Source of the DNA: Zea mays
Lineage: Eukaryota; Streptophyta; Magnoliopsida; Poales; Poaceae
Direction of reading: 5' to 3'
Length of the DNA: 64,000 nucleotides
NCBI RefSeq assembly: GCF_902167145.1
Contig: NC_050099.1
Coordinates: 63,258,942 to 63,322,941 of the forward strand
A model generated the notes under the pieces. That model had not been told where the DNA came from and searched no databases. It saw only the letters and a program-made list of their open reading frames with translations. The position numbers were made by a program, and so were the translations under genes. This document shows, piece after piece, positions 9,875-22,900 of the stretch. Numbering within the stretch: the first letter of the stretch is position 1; each line of letters begins with the position of its first letter.

Positions 9875-12800
9875 TCACATAAAATTTCTGAGATCAAGAA
9901 TATTTAGTTCATTCCTCAACATGCAAAAGCGGGTCTTATCAAGTGGCTTAGTGAAAATATCCGCTAATTGATCTTCCGACCTCACTCCTTCTAAAATGAT
10001 ATCTCCTTTAGCAACATGATCTCTAAGGAAGTGATGACGGATATCAATGTGCTTGGTGCGAGAGTGTTGAACAGGATTATTAGCAATTTTAACAGCACTC
10101 TCATTATCACACAACAAAGGTACTTTTTCTAGAACTACGCCATAGTCTAGAAGAGTTTGTTTCATATATAAAATCTGTGTGCAACAAGCACCTGCGGCAA
10201 TGTATTCCGCTTCGGCAGTTGACAAGGCAACACTATTTTGCTTTTTGGATGTCCATGAAACTAGTGATCTACCAAGCAGATGGCATCCCCCAGAAGTACT
10301 TTTCCTATCAATTTTGCAACCGGCATAATCTGAATCGGAATAGCCAATTAAATCAAAAGTAGCTCCTTTGGGATACCACAGACCAACGCTTGTGGTGTGC
10401 TTGAGATACCTAAGAATTCTCTTAACAGCGCGAAGATGAGCTTTCTTAGGATTAGATTGAAATCTAGCACACATGCAGACACTAAACATAATATCGGGCC
10501 TAGATGCGGTAAGGTATAATAAACTACCAATCATAGAACGGTAGAGAGTTTGATTAACCGGGTTACCTCCCTCATCTAAGTCGAGATGTCCATTTGTAGG
10601 CATGGGGGTCTTGATTGGTTTGCACTTCTCCATGTTGAATCTTTTCAACAAGTCTTTGGTATACTTCTCTTGAGAGAGAAAGTTACCATCTTTCATTTGC
10701 TTGACTTGAAAGCCGAGGAAGTATGTTAGCTCACCAATCATTGACATCTCGAACTCCTTCGACATCAACTCACCAAATTCCTTGCAATGATAGTCATTTG
10801 TCGAGCCAAAGATTATATCATCAACATATACTTGACAAATGAAAATATCACCGTTACGTTTCTTTGTGAAGAGAGTTGTGTCGACGGTCCCGATTTTGAA
10901 GCCCTTTTCGATGAGGAAGTCGCGAAGACGCTCATACCAAGCCCTTGGAGCTTGCTTTAGCCCATATAGCGCCTTGGACAACCTGTAAGCATGGTTAGGA
11001 TATCTAGGGTCTTCAAATCCAGGCGGTTGCTCAACATATACAAGTTCATTTATGAAGCCATTTAAAAATGCACTTTTTACATCCATTTGATAAAGTTTTA
11101 TATCATAGCATGATGCATATGCAAGTAGGATACGGATGGCTTCCAGTCGAGCAACCGGTGCAAAGGTCTCTCCAAAATCTAAGCCTTCAACTTGAGAGAA
11201 TCCCTTTGCGACAAGTCTTGCCTTGTTTCTTACAATCACACCTTGATCATCTTGTTTGTTTCTGAACACCCACTTTGTTCCAATGATTCTTGCATCTTGT
11301 GGGGGCTTCTCCAGGGTCCAAACTTCGTTACGGGTGAAGTTGTTAAGTTCTTCATGCATGGCATTCACCCAGTCCGGATCCTGTAGCGCCTCATCTATAC
11401 AAGTAGGCTCAACACAAGAAACAAAAGAGTGATGTTCAATAAAATTAGCATGTTTATGTGATCGAGTAATAACCCCTTGTGAAGGACTCCCGATGATTTG
11501 GTTTTGAGGATGAGCTTGAAGTAGTGATGAGTTTCTCCTGTCAACCACTTGGGAAGAAGATCCTGGAGCATCAACATCTTCGGCTTGTACCCTTGCTTGT
11601 TTATGAGAGACAAATGTATCTTCATTTGCATGCCTCTCATCTTTTTCATCATCTTGTGGTATATTTGATGAAGAAGGCCTGTCAATGATTTGCACCTCTT
11701 CTTCATCTTCTTTTGGTTTGATAGCTCCAATAGGCATGTTCTTCATTGCTTCCCTAAGTGGCTCATCACCTACATCATCAAGATTTTCAAGTGCTCCTTG
11801 GGAGCCATTAGTCTCATCAAATTCCACATCATATGTTTCTTCTACCACGCCAGTGGCATGGTTGAATACTCGATATGCTTTGGACTTTAATGAATAACCC
11901 AAAAGAAAACCAATATCACAACGTCTTTGAAACTTCCCTAGGTGATGGCGTTTCTTGTAGATGTAGCATTTGCACCCAAATACCCGGAAGAAAGAGAGTC
12001 TGGCTTTTTCCCATTTAGCAGTTCATAAGGAGTCTTCGCAAGTAGCCGGTGAGGAAATAGCCTGTTTGATGCATAACAAGCAGTGTTGACAGCTTCGGCC
12101 CAAAACCTCTCCGGTGTGTTATACTCATCAATCATTGTTCTTGCAAGGGTGATCAAGGTCCTATTTTTCCTTTCAACAACTCCATTTTGTTGAGGTGTAT
12201 ATGTGGCAGATACTTCATGCTTGATCCCAATTTCATCACAGTACTCATGAATGTTGGTGTTGTCAAATTCTTTGCCATTGTCACTTCTAATCTTCTTAAT
12301 CTTGCAATCAAATTCATTTTGTGCTTTCTTGGCAAACTTCTTGAATATAGATGCAACTTCAGATTTGTCATGGAGAAAGAACACCCAAGTGTATCTTGAG
12401 AAGTCATCAACAATCACTAGACAGTAGAGGTTGCCACCGGCACTGACATAATTTGTAGGTCCAAATAAATCCATATGAAGTAGTTCCAGTGGCCTTGATG
12501 TTGACATGAAAGCTTTAGTGGGATGTGTATTAGCAACCTGCTTTCCAGCTTGACATGCACTGCATGGCTTGTCTTTTTCAAATACCACATCCTTTAATCC
12601 TCTAACCATATCTTTCTTTAATACCTTCTTGAGTGTGCTCATCCCAACATGTGCAAGCCTCCTATGCCAAAGCCATCCAAGAGAAGCTTTGGTGAAGAGA
12701 CAAGTTCTCAAGTCTGCATCTTCTGAAGTGAAATCCACTAAGTAGAGGTTGTTGTATCTAAATCCCTTGAATACCATTGATTCATCATCCATTTTTGTTA

Positions 12801-14283
12801 CAATAACCTCTGATGGAGTGAATAAGCATTGAAGTCCAAGATCACAGAGTTGTCCCACTGATAATAAATTGAAGCTCAAGGGTGCAACTAAAAGAACATT
12901 TGATATTGATAAGTCATTTGAGATTGCCACCTTGCCAAGTCCTTGCACTTTTCCTTTTGAGTTGTCTCCAAATGTGATTTTATCTTGACCATCAACATTC
13001 TCATCTAATGAGGTGAACATCCGTGGGTTGCCTGTCATATGTTGTGTGCATCCACTGTCAATAACCCAATGGCTCCCACCGGTCTTGTAGTTCACCTTTC
13101 GTTCACCCCTAGCCATGAGGCATAGGTGAGAAGTGGATGATGGCGATGGTGGTGGTGAAGAGAAGTCCCCGGCGATGGCCGCAACTTTTTCATCATCCTC
13201 TTCTTCACTTGAAGACGATCCACTTGATGATTCGATGTCGGTGAGCCAATCGCCAACAATATAGGCCTTTCCATTCTTCTTCTTGTGGAACCTCTTTTGC
13301 TTCCCATCCTTCCTCTTGAAAAATTTCTTTTCCTTCTTTTCATCATCGCTGTCATCTTCCTTCTTGCCCTTGAACTTGTTCTTCTTGGGCTTGTTGCATT
13401 GATGAGCAAGATGACCAAGCTCACCACAGTTGTAGCAGTCCATCTCAGAAATGGGCTTTCTTTTGTTGGAAAAGAACTTCTTCTTTCTTGAATCAAATTT
13501 GATGCCTTCTCTATTTAGCTTCTTCAACATCTTGGTGGTCTTCCTTACCATCAAGGCAATGTTTGCATCAAGGTCATCATCACTTGAGGACTCTTCCTCA
13601 ACTTGTATTTTTGCTTTTCCTTTTCTTTCATGATTTGCTTTGAGAGCCAAATCCTTTCTTTTGGAAGATGATTCTTCTTTGTTGATGTGCATGTACATTT
13701 CATGGGCATTGATCTTTCCCAAAATTTGTGTAGGTGTGGTAACTGAAAGATCCATTTGATGTAGCACAGTGACAATGTGCCCATATTTGTCTATTGGGAG
13801 GACACTGAGAATCTTCCTCACAACATCCGGTTGTGAGATTTGAGTAAGCCCCAATCCATTGACTTCCTCTACAAGAATATTAAGTCGTGAGTACATAGCG
13901 TTTGCATTTTCATTAGCAAGCATTTCAAAAGAATTTAACTTTCGCATAGCTATGTGATATCTTTCCTCACGTTCACTTCTAGTTCCTTCGTGTAGAGCAC
14001 AAATGTCCATCCACAAATCATGAGCATTTTTATGATTCCGAACTCTATTGAACACATCTTTGCAAAGGCCTCTAAAAAGGGTGTTTTTGGCCTTCGCATT
14101 CCATTTCTCATAATTGAACTCATCACCTACAAGATTTGTGGGATCTCTAGGTTGGGGAAACCCTTGTGTGGCGGCTTTATAGACACCAATGTCTATAGCC
14201 TCTAAGTATGCTTCCATACGAATTTTCCAATAAGGAAAATCGTCACCATCAAAAACGGGAGGAGGTCCATCCCCACCGGACAT
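9875..14283 (-). pseudogene. Gag-Pol polyprotein of Sirevirus C, one frameshift
   Basis: The ATG at 14283 gives Gag (about residues 1-340, zinc knuckle CYNCGELGHLAHQC near 283), protease (WVIDSGCTQHM near 409) and integrase (HHCC zinc finger at about 540-577; catalytic Asp in HMDLFG near 604, Asp in RSDNGKEF near 668, Glu in GVVERKNRTL near 704). At about 11985-12000 a one-base shift, probably a lost T in a TTTCTTCC stretch, breaks the frame. In the next frame RT (YVDDIIFGS) and RNase H ([25 protein letters not shown]) run to the stop at 9875. Domain order AP-INT-RT-RH is that of Copia. Lengths are complete, so only the frameshift disables this copy. Confidence 0.93.
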
Positions 14284-14320
14284 CGTAACTCTAGCGGTTA
14301 AGCTAATCTATGAGCAACAA

Positions 14321-14333
14321 GGCTTTGATACCA
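14321..14333 (-). other. Primer-binding site of C (tRNA-Met type)
   Basis: In sense direction TGGTATCAAAGCC begins two bases after the 5' LTR. It is complementary to the 3' end of initiator tRNA-Met, the usual primer for Copia elements. Confidence 0.85.
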
Positions 14334-14335
14334 AT

Positions 14336-15828
14336 TGAAAGGATCACGATGCCCAAGAGGGGGGTGAATTGGGCTTTTCTAAAAATCAACACTAATTAAA
14401 ACCTAAGCAAGAGCTTAACAAGAGCCCAACTTCACCCCAACAACTAGCACTAAGAATATAATACTAGAGATGTAACAAAGCTAAGATAATACTTCAAATA
14501 CTTGCTAAACAAATACACAATGTAAAGTGCTTGAATTAAGTGCGGAATGTAAAGCAAAGTTTAGAAGACTCCTCCAATTTTTCCCGAGGTATCGAAGAGT
14601 CGGCACTCTCCACTAGTCCACGTTGGAGCACCCGCGCAAGGGTATCGCTCCCCCTTGGTCCTCGCAAGAACCAAGTGCTCACTACGAGATGATCCTTTGC
14701 CACTCCGGCGTGGTGGATCCCTCGAGACCGCTTACAAACTTGAGTCGGGTCACCAACAAGATCTTCACGGTGATCACCGAGCTCCCAACGCCACCAAGCC
14801 GTCTAGGTGATGCCGATCACCAAGAGTAACAAGCCATAGACTTTCGCTTGACCAAGAGAAGCCTAATGCGAGTGGTGTGTGCTCTAGGTGGCTCTCACTA
14901 GCGCTAATGAGGAACAAGCGCGGATTATGATTCTCTAATCTCCTCACTAGGCTTTTGGTGCTTGCAATACTCTACCAAGGTGCTGGAATAAATGTGGAGT
15001 GCAAGACATTGAATATGGTGGGTGGAGGGGGTATAAATAGCCCTCACCCACCAACTGGCCGTTACAGGCATTTACTGCGCGATGGCGCACCGGACAGTCC
15101 GGTGCGCCACCAGTGCGCCAACGGTGCGCCACCGGTGCGCCAACGGTCACTTCCAACGGCTAGTTCTGACAGCTAGCCGTTGGACTCATGGCGCACCGGA
15201 TAGTGAACAGTCCACTGTCCGGTGCACACCGGACAGTCCGGTGCGGTGTCTGGTGTGCCACTAAAATTCATCTCCGAAGGCTGCGCTCTCGGGTTTCTGC
15301 GACTGGGAAAACTCTGCTGAGGACCAGCCTGGCCCCACATGGCAGAGGGTGCACCGGACAGTCCGGTGCACACCGGACAGTCCGGTGCCCCAAAGCCAGA
15401 AACACTAAGTCTTGTTTTTCAGCTGATTTTCAAATCGGTTTTCGCTCTAACTTGTGTGTGAGTTCTAGAGTGACACCTAGCACTATATATGAGTGTGATT
15501 GTGCACCAACACTACACTAGAACTCTCTTGGTCAAACTACTCATCGACAACCCCTCTTTATAGTACGGCTAAAAGAGAATAAAAGACCTAACTAAATCGC
15601 GAGTGTCCACATCTCCTTGACACTCGGACTTCTTAGACCTTCACCTTTTGTTCCGTCGTTTTAGCCGTCGCTTCGAGTTCTTATCTCCGGGATTGTTTTC
15701 ACCGTTGTAGTACTTCTACCTGTCATGCGACCTAACTTACCATTTGTCTCTGCAAAACACACGTTAGTCACATATAATATTACGTTGTCATTAATCACTA
15801 AAACCAACCAGGGGCCTAGATGCTTTCA
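14336..15828 (-). repeat. 5' LTR of C
   Basis: The 1493-bp LTR begins TGAAAGGATCACG and ends ATGCTTTCA; see 4169-5662. In sense direction it drives the genomic RNA leftwards. The ctaag duplication follows at 15829-15833. Confidence 0.95.
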
Positions 15829-18800
15829 CTAAGTCACTTGACAAGTTCGGTATCTTTCCTTACCTTACCAGGAACGTTTCACCCGTCTTGCAGACATTAC
15901 AGAACATCGGAGATGAAGAAATGCGGAAGCGATTACATAAATTACATTTATTTTAAAAGCAAGCTTAAGTTATTTTATTACAGACCAGAACTAAAAAGGC
16001 GAGTGCTGAGTAGTAATATTATACAAACCAAGGGAGGCACAGACTCCTCCCGATAAGTTATAAGCAAAAGATCCTAAGTGGAGGACCGAGTCCTCCCGCA
16101 CTTCAGTCTTGTTTTTCTTCTTTGGGAACCACTTTGGCACAGAAGCAGCATAAATCCGCTACTTCCTCACCTAAAAACAACGAAGGGATAAACCCTGAGT
16201 ATGGAATTACTCAGCAAGTCTTACCCGACTAAAGAAAAGACTCTCAAGGGTATGCTGGTTGTATGGGAGTCAAGGTAAGGCTTTTCAATAATCAAAGACT
16301 CTGTTTTGCAGAAATGCTTACTAAAGTGGATCCTTAAAAATCCAATTTTATTTGTCAAGTTAAGTAGAGTTACCTGTAACTAGAGTTCTTTCTACCCTAG
16401 TTCAATCACTGGTCCTGCACTAGCCAATTTCTTAACAGAAACCCATCATCTTTAGTGGAATGCTACGTGTAAGTCAGTGGCCAAGTCTCCATAACCGCGG
16501 AGGTACGGCGATCCGAATCGATTATACTCAGCTGAGGATCTCCAATCACACGACATATGTAGCACTTAACCCTTGCATATGTCAACCCGCCACCGGGGTT
16601 CTTAAGACCAGATCAGGTTCACGCAAACCGAGAGCATAGATACACCACCGTCCAGCCTCTTGCCACGGAGGGTACACGCTACTCTCGCCACCGCTCCACG
16701 CCCATTTCGTGTTATCTTATTCTGGCCTTAGTCTACCCGAGGCAAGGCTTACCCATGACGAGGCATGTGACCAGTTAAAGGGTCCTCGGTCAGAAAGCCT
16801 ACATCGACAAGGTCCTTAATCGACTCAGACGGAGACACTACACCGAGACTCTCTTCTCGTGCAAGTCACCCGCCCGGTCTCAGCTTAATCTTTTTAACCC
16901 AAAAACTTGGTACCTGGCAGAGGTACATCTTTTCAGATGTTGAATCCATCACGGCCATGATGGATTCACCATCAAGTTTTATTTTTGAAAACAACCCTCC
17001 CACTTTTGCCACAACATCTTTTGTAAAAACAAAAACCTTTTGTTTTTCTAAAGCAAGGCTAAGCATCAAAAATCTTTTGTAAAACAGGTGATCAAGGAAG
17101 GTAATCAAATTCAAGGAAGGTAATGCAGGAATTGTTTTATCAATCAACTCCTATCACCTAATGCAGCAATCAAGTGAGAAAGATTTATAAAAACATCAAG
17201 GAAGGTGGCAAATGCACCGGGGCTTGCCTTCATTTACAGGTGATTCGGGTTCGGATCCACAGATATCGAAGTAGAAGCAGTTGCCTGCTTGCGAATCCGA
17301 AGGTGGTGGTGTCCTGTCTTCGGTGACTTCTATCTCTTCTTCACGTTCTAATCATAACCATACATATGTATAAGAATGGATGCCATGGGATGCTCATGAG
17401 GATGCAAAGATAATATAAACTTATTATCTATGTCTTGAATACAACTTTCCTTCACGGAACTCCGGGAACTTAGGGTTTCCGGAGTCGGTAAAGGAGTTCA
17501 TAGGGCAGGGGGGGTGGTTTTAGGTTTTGGTGATCAAACAAGGTCTAAATCAATTCAAACTCTACCCAAGGCTTCTAAATATTTTTTTAAGTTCCCATAA
17601 AAAGTTTGGGCATTTTTGGACTTACCAATTATTTTCTAAAAATCCATAACTGATACTTTTAACCACTTTAAATACCTTAAAATTTCTTATTTCCACTAAA
17701 AATCACAAACTTATTTTTATTAAATTCTAGGGAAAATAAGGAGCCTAGGAAAATTGGTCTCACAATTTTAGCATTTTCCTACCATTTTCTATAATTGTTT
17801 TGGCTCTGGAGATAAAAGAAAAAGAAAAACAGATGAATAGCACTGGGTCGAATCCAGCCCAGGCGGCCCAGCTAGGGCAGAAAGGCGCCCGTGCGCGCGC
17901 CCGCGCTGGCAGACTTGCACAGAGGCCCTTGGGGTTTTTACTAATCACAAACAGGTTCTCTCACTGTTTAACAGAGTCACTGACCGTTACAAAAAGACCC
18001 CTGCATTTCTATCTATTCACGGTTGGAAGTCCACGATGGCGCTCGCGCACAGCTGAGCTCCGGCGAGCACTAGCACCGGCCGATTAGGGCAACGACAGGG
18101 TTCTCCGAGCAGCGGACACTAAATCAGTACTACCCCGAGCATTTCCCCCAAATCAATTGCAAGGATGGCTACTAGGTTTGCTCTGGCCGCAGTGACCGTG
18201 GACCTTGCGGGCAGATGAATGTGTTCCCGTCGATTCATGGCAGTCTAGTTCAATTGGATGGTTTGGAGAGCATCAAGGGCACATGAGAATGTTAGAACAA
18301 GACTGAGGACGACAGTATCGGACCTGATTTGCGCTGGCCGCGGCGAGGCTCGTTTCACGGCGGCGGAGAACAAAGTTGGGGGAAATGAGCAATTCTCTGG
18401 CTATGGGGGTTAATCGGAGACGGGAGTGGTGGCTGTGGCTTTGGTACGACCTAGAGCAGCTGGCCGGGGGCTCAATTTATAGGCGGAGCGAGCGGTGGCG
18501 CTTGAATTGACGATGGCGCGGTGGCGGCCGGAGATGAGGAAGAAGCCTGGCGCGGTTACGTGTCCTATGGCGTGGCAGTAACTCCGATGATCACCGGACA
18601 TGCACCGCATGATTCACCGTGACGAGAGCCAGCGCTAAGGCACGTGGTGCGCGACGGTGACAGCACGACGGCGGTGAGGGTTATCCGAGCGACCGACGGC
18701 TGGGGGGAAAGTACGGCATGCTTAGCCGCGACCGAGCTCGAGTGGACCAGACGCTGAGATGTTTACTGGTTTGTGCTTATCCATGGCCACGGCGCACGAA

Positions 18801-19790
18801 TCGCAGCAAGCAATCGATCAACGGCGACGGGCCACCGGCGGCGAGATCTTTTGGCGCTGGCGGTCTGATCTTCAACAGAGCACTGTACCATGGCAGTCAC
18901 CTTATTCAGAGCGACTGACAGAGCACATTGAAGCTTCATTTTCTCCCAAATTCCTGTGGTAACGTGATCCACATTCTGCAACAAATTTGTAGAGCAATAT
19001 ACCATCTAAAAATTTGTTATGGGAATCATACCCAAACTTGCATTGGATCATGTTTAAATCCAAGTCCAAAGTTAGCTCGGTTTCACTGAAGTTCTGAATT
19101 TCAGAATTCCACCAGCCTGACAGTCCAACTTTGGGCTTAATTATCTCTAAATTCTTCTTAACAACTGAGCTCAAATTCTTAAGCAAAGTTGTTCTTCTTT
19201 GATAGATCTTCAAATTTGGTGTGGTGACCTAGGGCAAAATCTCCTTTGTTTAGAAGTTACAAGGTCACAAAGATGAGCACAAAACACTGAAATTAGACTT
19301 AGTCAAAAGAGTTCAAATGTGACTCTTTTGCAAATAAGCCCAAAACTCAGGGTTTGGCTTGTAAATCTTCCCAAATGTGAACCATGTGACTTAAGATACT
19401 TATTTGGCTTGGTTTTTGCACTTTAGCCCAAAATGGACTAAATTTGCACATAAGCCCCTAGGGTTTAGTTTTAGGGTTTTCCAGGGTTTCAATTAGGGTT
19501 TCTGGTATCCCAGGGGTATAAATGTGATTCAACTTTGTTTTTGGGGTCATTTTATGACTTTTACCCTAAAGCTTTTAGGTTTTCTCAACTTGGGTTAGGT
19601 TTTACCCCTTTAATCCCTATTTAGGGTTAAAGCTTCCTATCCAGGGTCCTATTTGCAAAACATTAAAACAATACAACTTGTTTGAAATTTTTGCCTAGTG
19701 AATGCACTCTAGGTGTGTCAAACATATGCAATGCCAATGCTTATGATGTCATGCTCAAGTTTTAGTTACAGTAACACCAGGGGTGTTACA
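15829..19790 (-). repeat. 3' LTR of A, main part
   Basis: Collinear with 25498-29459 at about 99% identity; the first five bases are the duplicated ctaag. A TATA box on the minus strand lies at 18474-18481 (TATAAATT) and the conserved hairpin at 16195-16201/16208-16214. It ends with the palindrome GTAACACCAGGGGTGTTAC at 19771-19789. Short frames such as 16866-17147 recur in both LTRs and look non-coding. Confidence 0.95.
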
Positions 19791-19802
19791 TCCTTCCCCC
19801 CA
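19791..19802 (-). other. Polypurine tract of A
   Basis: The sense strand reads TGGGGGGAAGGA immediately before the 3' LTR start TGTAACACC. Element B has the same tract at 38572-38583. Confidence 0.85.
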
Positions 19803-19941
19803 TAAAAGAATCTCGTCCCGAGATTAAAAGTCCTAGGGTAAGTAATGGAAAAGGAAATGTGTCATATTTTTATTTCCTTATTTCTGGTACAAGGCAGGGG
19901 TGATGTGGGGGTCACTTCTTTATTACACAGCTATACAGACT

Positions 19942-22900
19942 TTACAATTTACAAGAGGCTAAAAAGCCTGGGAAATTCTTATCTAAAAAGTCTTGAGTTT
20001 CCCATGTAGCCTCATCTTCAGAATGCTGGTTCCACTGTATCATATAAAACTTGAGAGTTTTTCTCCGGGTGATCCTGTCCTTTTGATCCAGAACTCGAAT
20101 AGGATGTTCCGAGTATGTTAAATCTGGTTCCAGGACAACATCAGTCACTTCAATGGTTCGATCGGGAACCCGAAGACACTTCTTCAATTGTGATACATGG
20201 AACACATTATGCACAGCAGACAAGGTTTCGGGTAGTTGGAGTCGGTATGCCACTGGTCCACATTGCTCAAGCACCAGGAATGGACCAATGTACGTGGGAG
20301 CAAGCTTTCCTTTAACCCCAAAACGCGATACACCTTTCATTGGTGAGACCTTCAGGTAAACATAGTCTCCTTCCAGGAAATATAAGGGCCTTCGTCGTTT
20401 GTCTGCATAACCCTTTTGACGAGCTTGTGCTTTCTTCATATTATGAATAATTTTCTGAACCTTTTCCTCGGCCTCCTTCACCATATCAGGCCTAAAGAAG
20501 TACCTTTCCCCAGGTTCAGACCAATTTAGCAGAGTACGACACCATCGTCCATATAAAGCTTCGAAGGGTGCCATCTTGATACTTTCTTGATAGCTATTAT
20601 TATATGAAAACTCCGCCAAAGGCAAACATTCATCCCATTTCGGTGAGAAGTCCAGAACACATGCCCGCAGCATATCTTCAAGTATTTGGTTCGCTCTCTC
20701 AGTCTGTCCACTGGTTTGAGGATGATAGGCCGAACTGTGGAGTAACTTAGTACCCAAGGATTTGTGAAGCGCTTCCCAAAACTTGGCTACAAATTGAGGT
20801 CCACGATCCGACACTATGGTCTTTGGAACACCATGCAGACTAAGAATACGAGCAATGTACAATTGGGCGTAGACAGTAACCGGGGAATCTCTCTTGACTG
20901 GCAGAAAGTGAGCAATCTTTGTAAGCCGATCAACAATCACCCAAATAGAGTCATATCCTTTTGCGGTCCTGGGCAATCCCACAATAAAGTCCATACTGAT
21001 GTCTTCCCATTTCCATGTTGGTATTGGTAACGATTGTAATGGACCAGCAGTTTTCATGTGTATGGCCTTGACACGTCTGCAAGTGTCACACTTAGCCACA
21101 TAGCGTGCAATTTCGATCTTCATCTTTGTCCACCAGTAATGTTGCTTTAAGTCTTGATACATCTTAGTGCTTCCGGGATGAATAGAATAACGACTAAGAT
21201 GTGCTTCATCAAGAATTTGTTGGCGGAGTTCTTCGTTCTTTGGCACTACTATGCGGGTTTTAAACCATATCACACCTTGATCGTCTTCCTTGAAACACTT
21301 GGCTACTCCAGCCTTTATCTTCTCTCGTATGTGCTTCATACCCAGATTATCTTTTTGAGCATCAATTATCCTTTGCAAAATGGTTGACTCAAGCTTTAGC
21401 TGATTCAGAGTCCCTTGTTGGATTATCCCCAGGTTTAGCTTCTCCATTTCCTGACACAAAGTGTTCTCGGAGATCTTCGCCATAAGACAGTGGCAGGAAG
21501 TCTTACGACTCAGTGCATCTGCCACCACATTGGCCTTGCCTGGGTGATAATGGATCTCCAGTTCATAGTCTTTAATAAGCTCAAGCCATCGTCTTTGCCT
21601 CATATTTAACTCTGACTGGGTGAAGATGTACTTCAAACTTTTATGATCTGTATATATGTGACAGATATTTCCCAGCAGATAGTGACGCCAAATCTTCAGG
21701 GCATGAACCACAGCAGCTAGCTCCAGATCATGAGTTGGGTAATGCTCCTCATGTCGGCGCAACTGCCTTGAAGCATACGCAATTACTCGGCCCTCTTGCA
21801 TCAGTACACAGCCGAGCCCACTGCCAGATGCATCACAATATACATCAAAAGGCTTAGTGATGTCCGGTTGAGCCAATACCGGAGCAGTGGTTAATAATGT
21901 CTTCAGTTGCTCAAAGGCTTCATTACACTTAGAAGACCAATTGAACTTAATGTCATTCTTCAATAAACTTGTGATTGGCTTCACAAGCTTAGAAAAATCT
22001 GGTATGAATCTGCGATAATACCCAGCTAGTCCAAGAAAACTCCGGACTTGGTGAACAGTGGTTGGGGGTTTCCACTCCAGAATATCTTTGACCTTGCTAG
22101 GATCTACCGCAATTCCTTTAGCCGATAACACGTGCCCCAAAAATTGAATTTCTTCCAGTTAGAACGCGCACTTGCTGAACTTGGCATATAGCTGATGTTC
22201 CCTTAGGCGCGTCAATACAATCCGTAGATGCTGAGCATGGTCCTCTTCATTTTTAGAATATATCAAGATATCATCGATGAAGACCACCACGAACTTGTCC
22301 AACTCGGGCATGAACACCGAGTTCATCAAATAGGTAAAGTGGGCAGGAGCATTTGTGAGCCCGAAAGACATTACCAGGTATTCAAACAATCCATACCGCG
22401 TAGTAAACGCGGTCTTCGGTATATCCTCGGGCCGAATACGGATTTGATGATAGCCCGACCTGAGATCAATTTTGGAAAATACCCTCGCCCCAGTCAGTTG
22501 ATCAAATAAGATGTCGATTCTTGGAAGAGGGTACTTATTCTTGATGGTGACCTCATTCAGGGGTCGATAATCCACGCACATTCGCAAGGTTTGATTCTTC
22601 TTCTTAACAAAAATGGCGGGACAACCCCACAGGGACGAACTTGGCCGGATGAATCCCTTATTCAGTAGATCTTGTAATTGAATCTTCAATTCCGCCAACT
22701 CATTAGGGGGCATACGGTACGATCTTCGGGAGATGGGAGTTGTACCGGGCTTTAGCTCAATTACGAATTCTACATCTCTTTCAGTGGGCAGTCCAGGCAA
22801 ATCTTCCGGAAATACATCTGGAAACTCACATACTACCGGAATGTTCTTGATCTCCGGTATAATGGCTTCATATACTCTATCAGAAGCTTTGGCTGGATTG

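Larger units (their letters stand above)
4169..15828 (-). mobile_element. Sirevirus (Copia) C, full length
   Basis: LTRs are 4169-5662 (1494 bp) and 14336-15828 (1493 bp), with duplication ctaag at 4164-4168 and 15829-15833. Sense order is 5' LTR, tRNA-Met-type primer site, gag-pol, a 1.6-kb spacer with palindromes and TATA box, a third ORF, a polypurine tract and 3' LTR. The third ORF behind pol, the CACCGGAC-GTCCGGTG palindromes in the LTR and the gag-pol sequence place it with maize Opie/Ji-type Sireviruses. The LTRs differ at about 10 positions plus one G in a run. It is nested in A and accordingly less diverged than A. The coding region has one frameshift and one stop. Confidence 0.95.

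Noticed and set aside
16866..17147. 93-codon minus-strand frame present twice (also 26535-26816)
   Set aside because: It is identical only because the LTRs of A are nearly identical, and B shows no open counterpart that I can recognise. Treated as chance.
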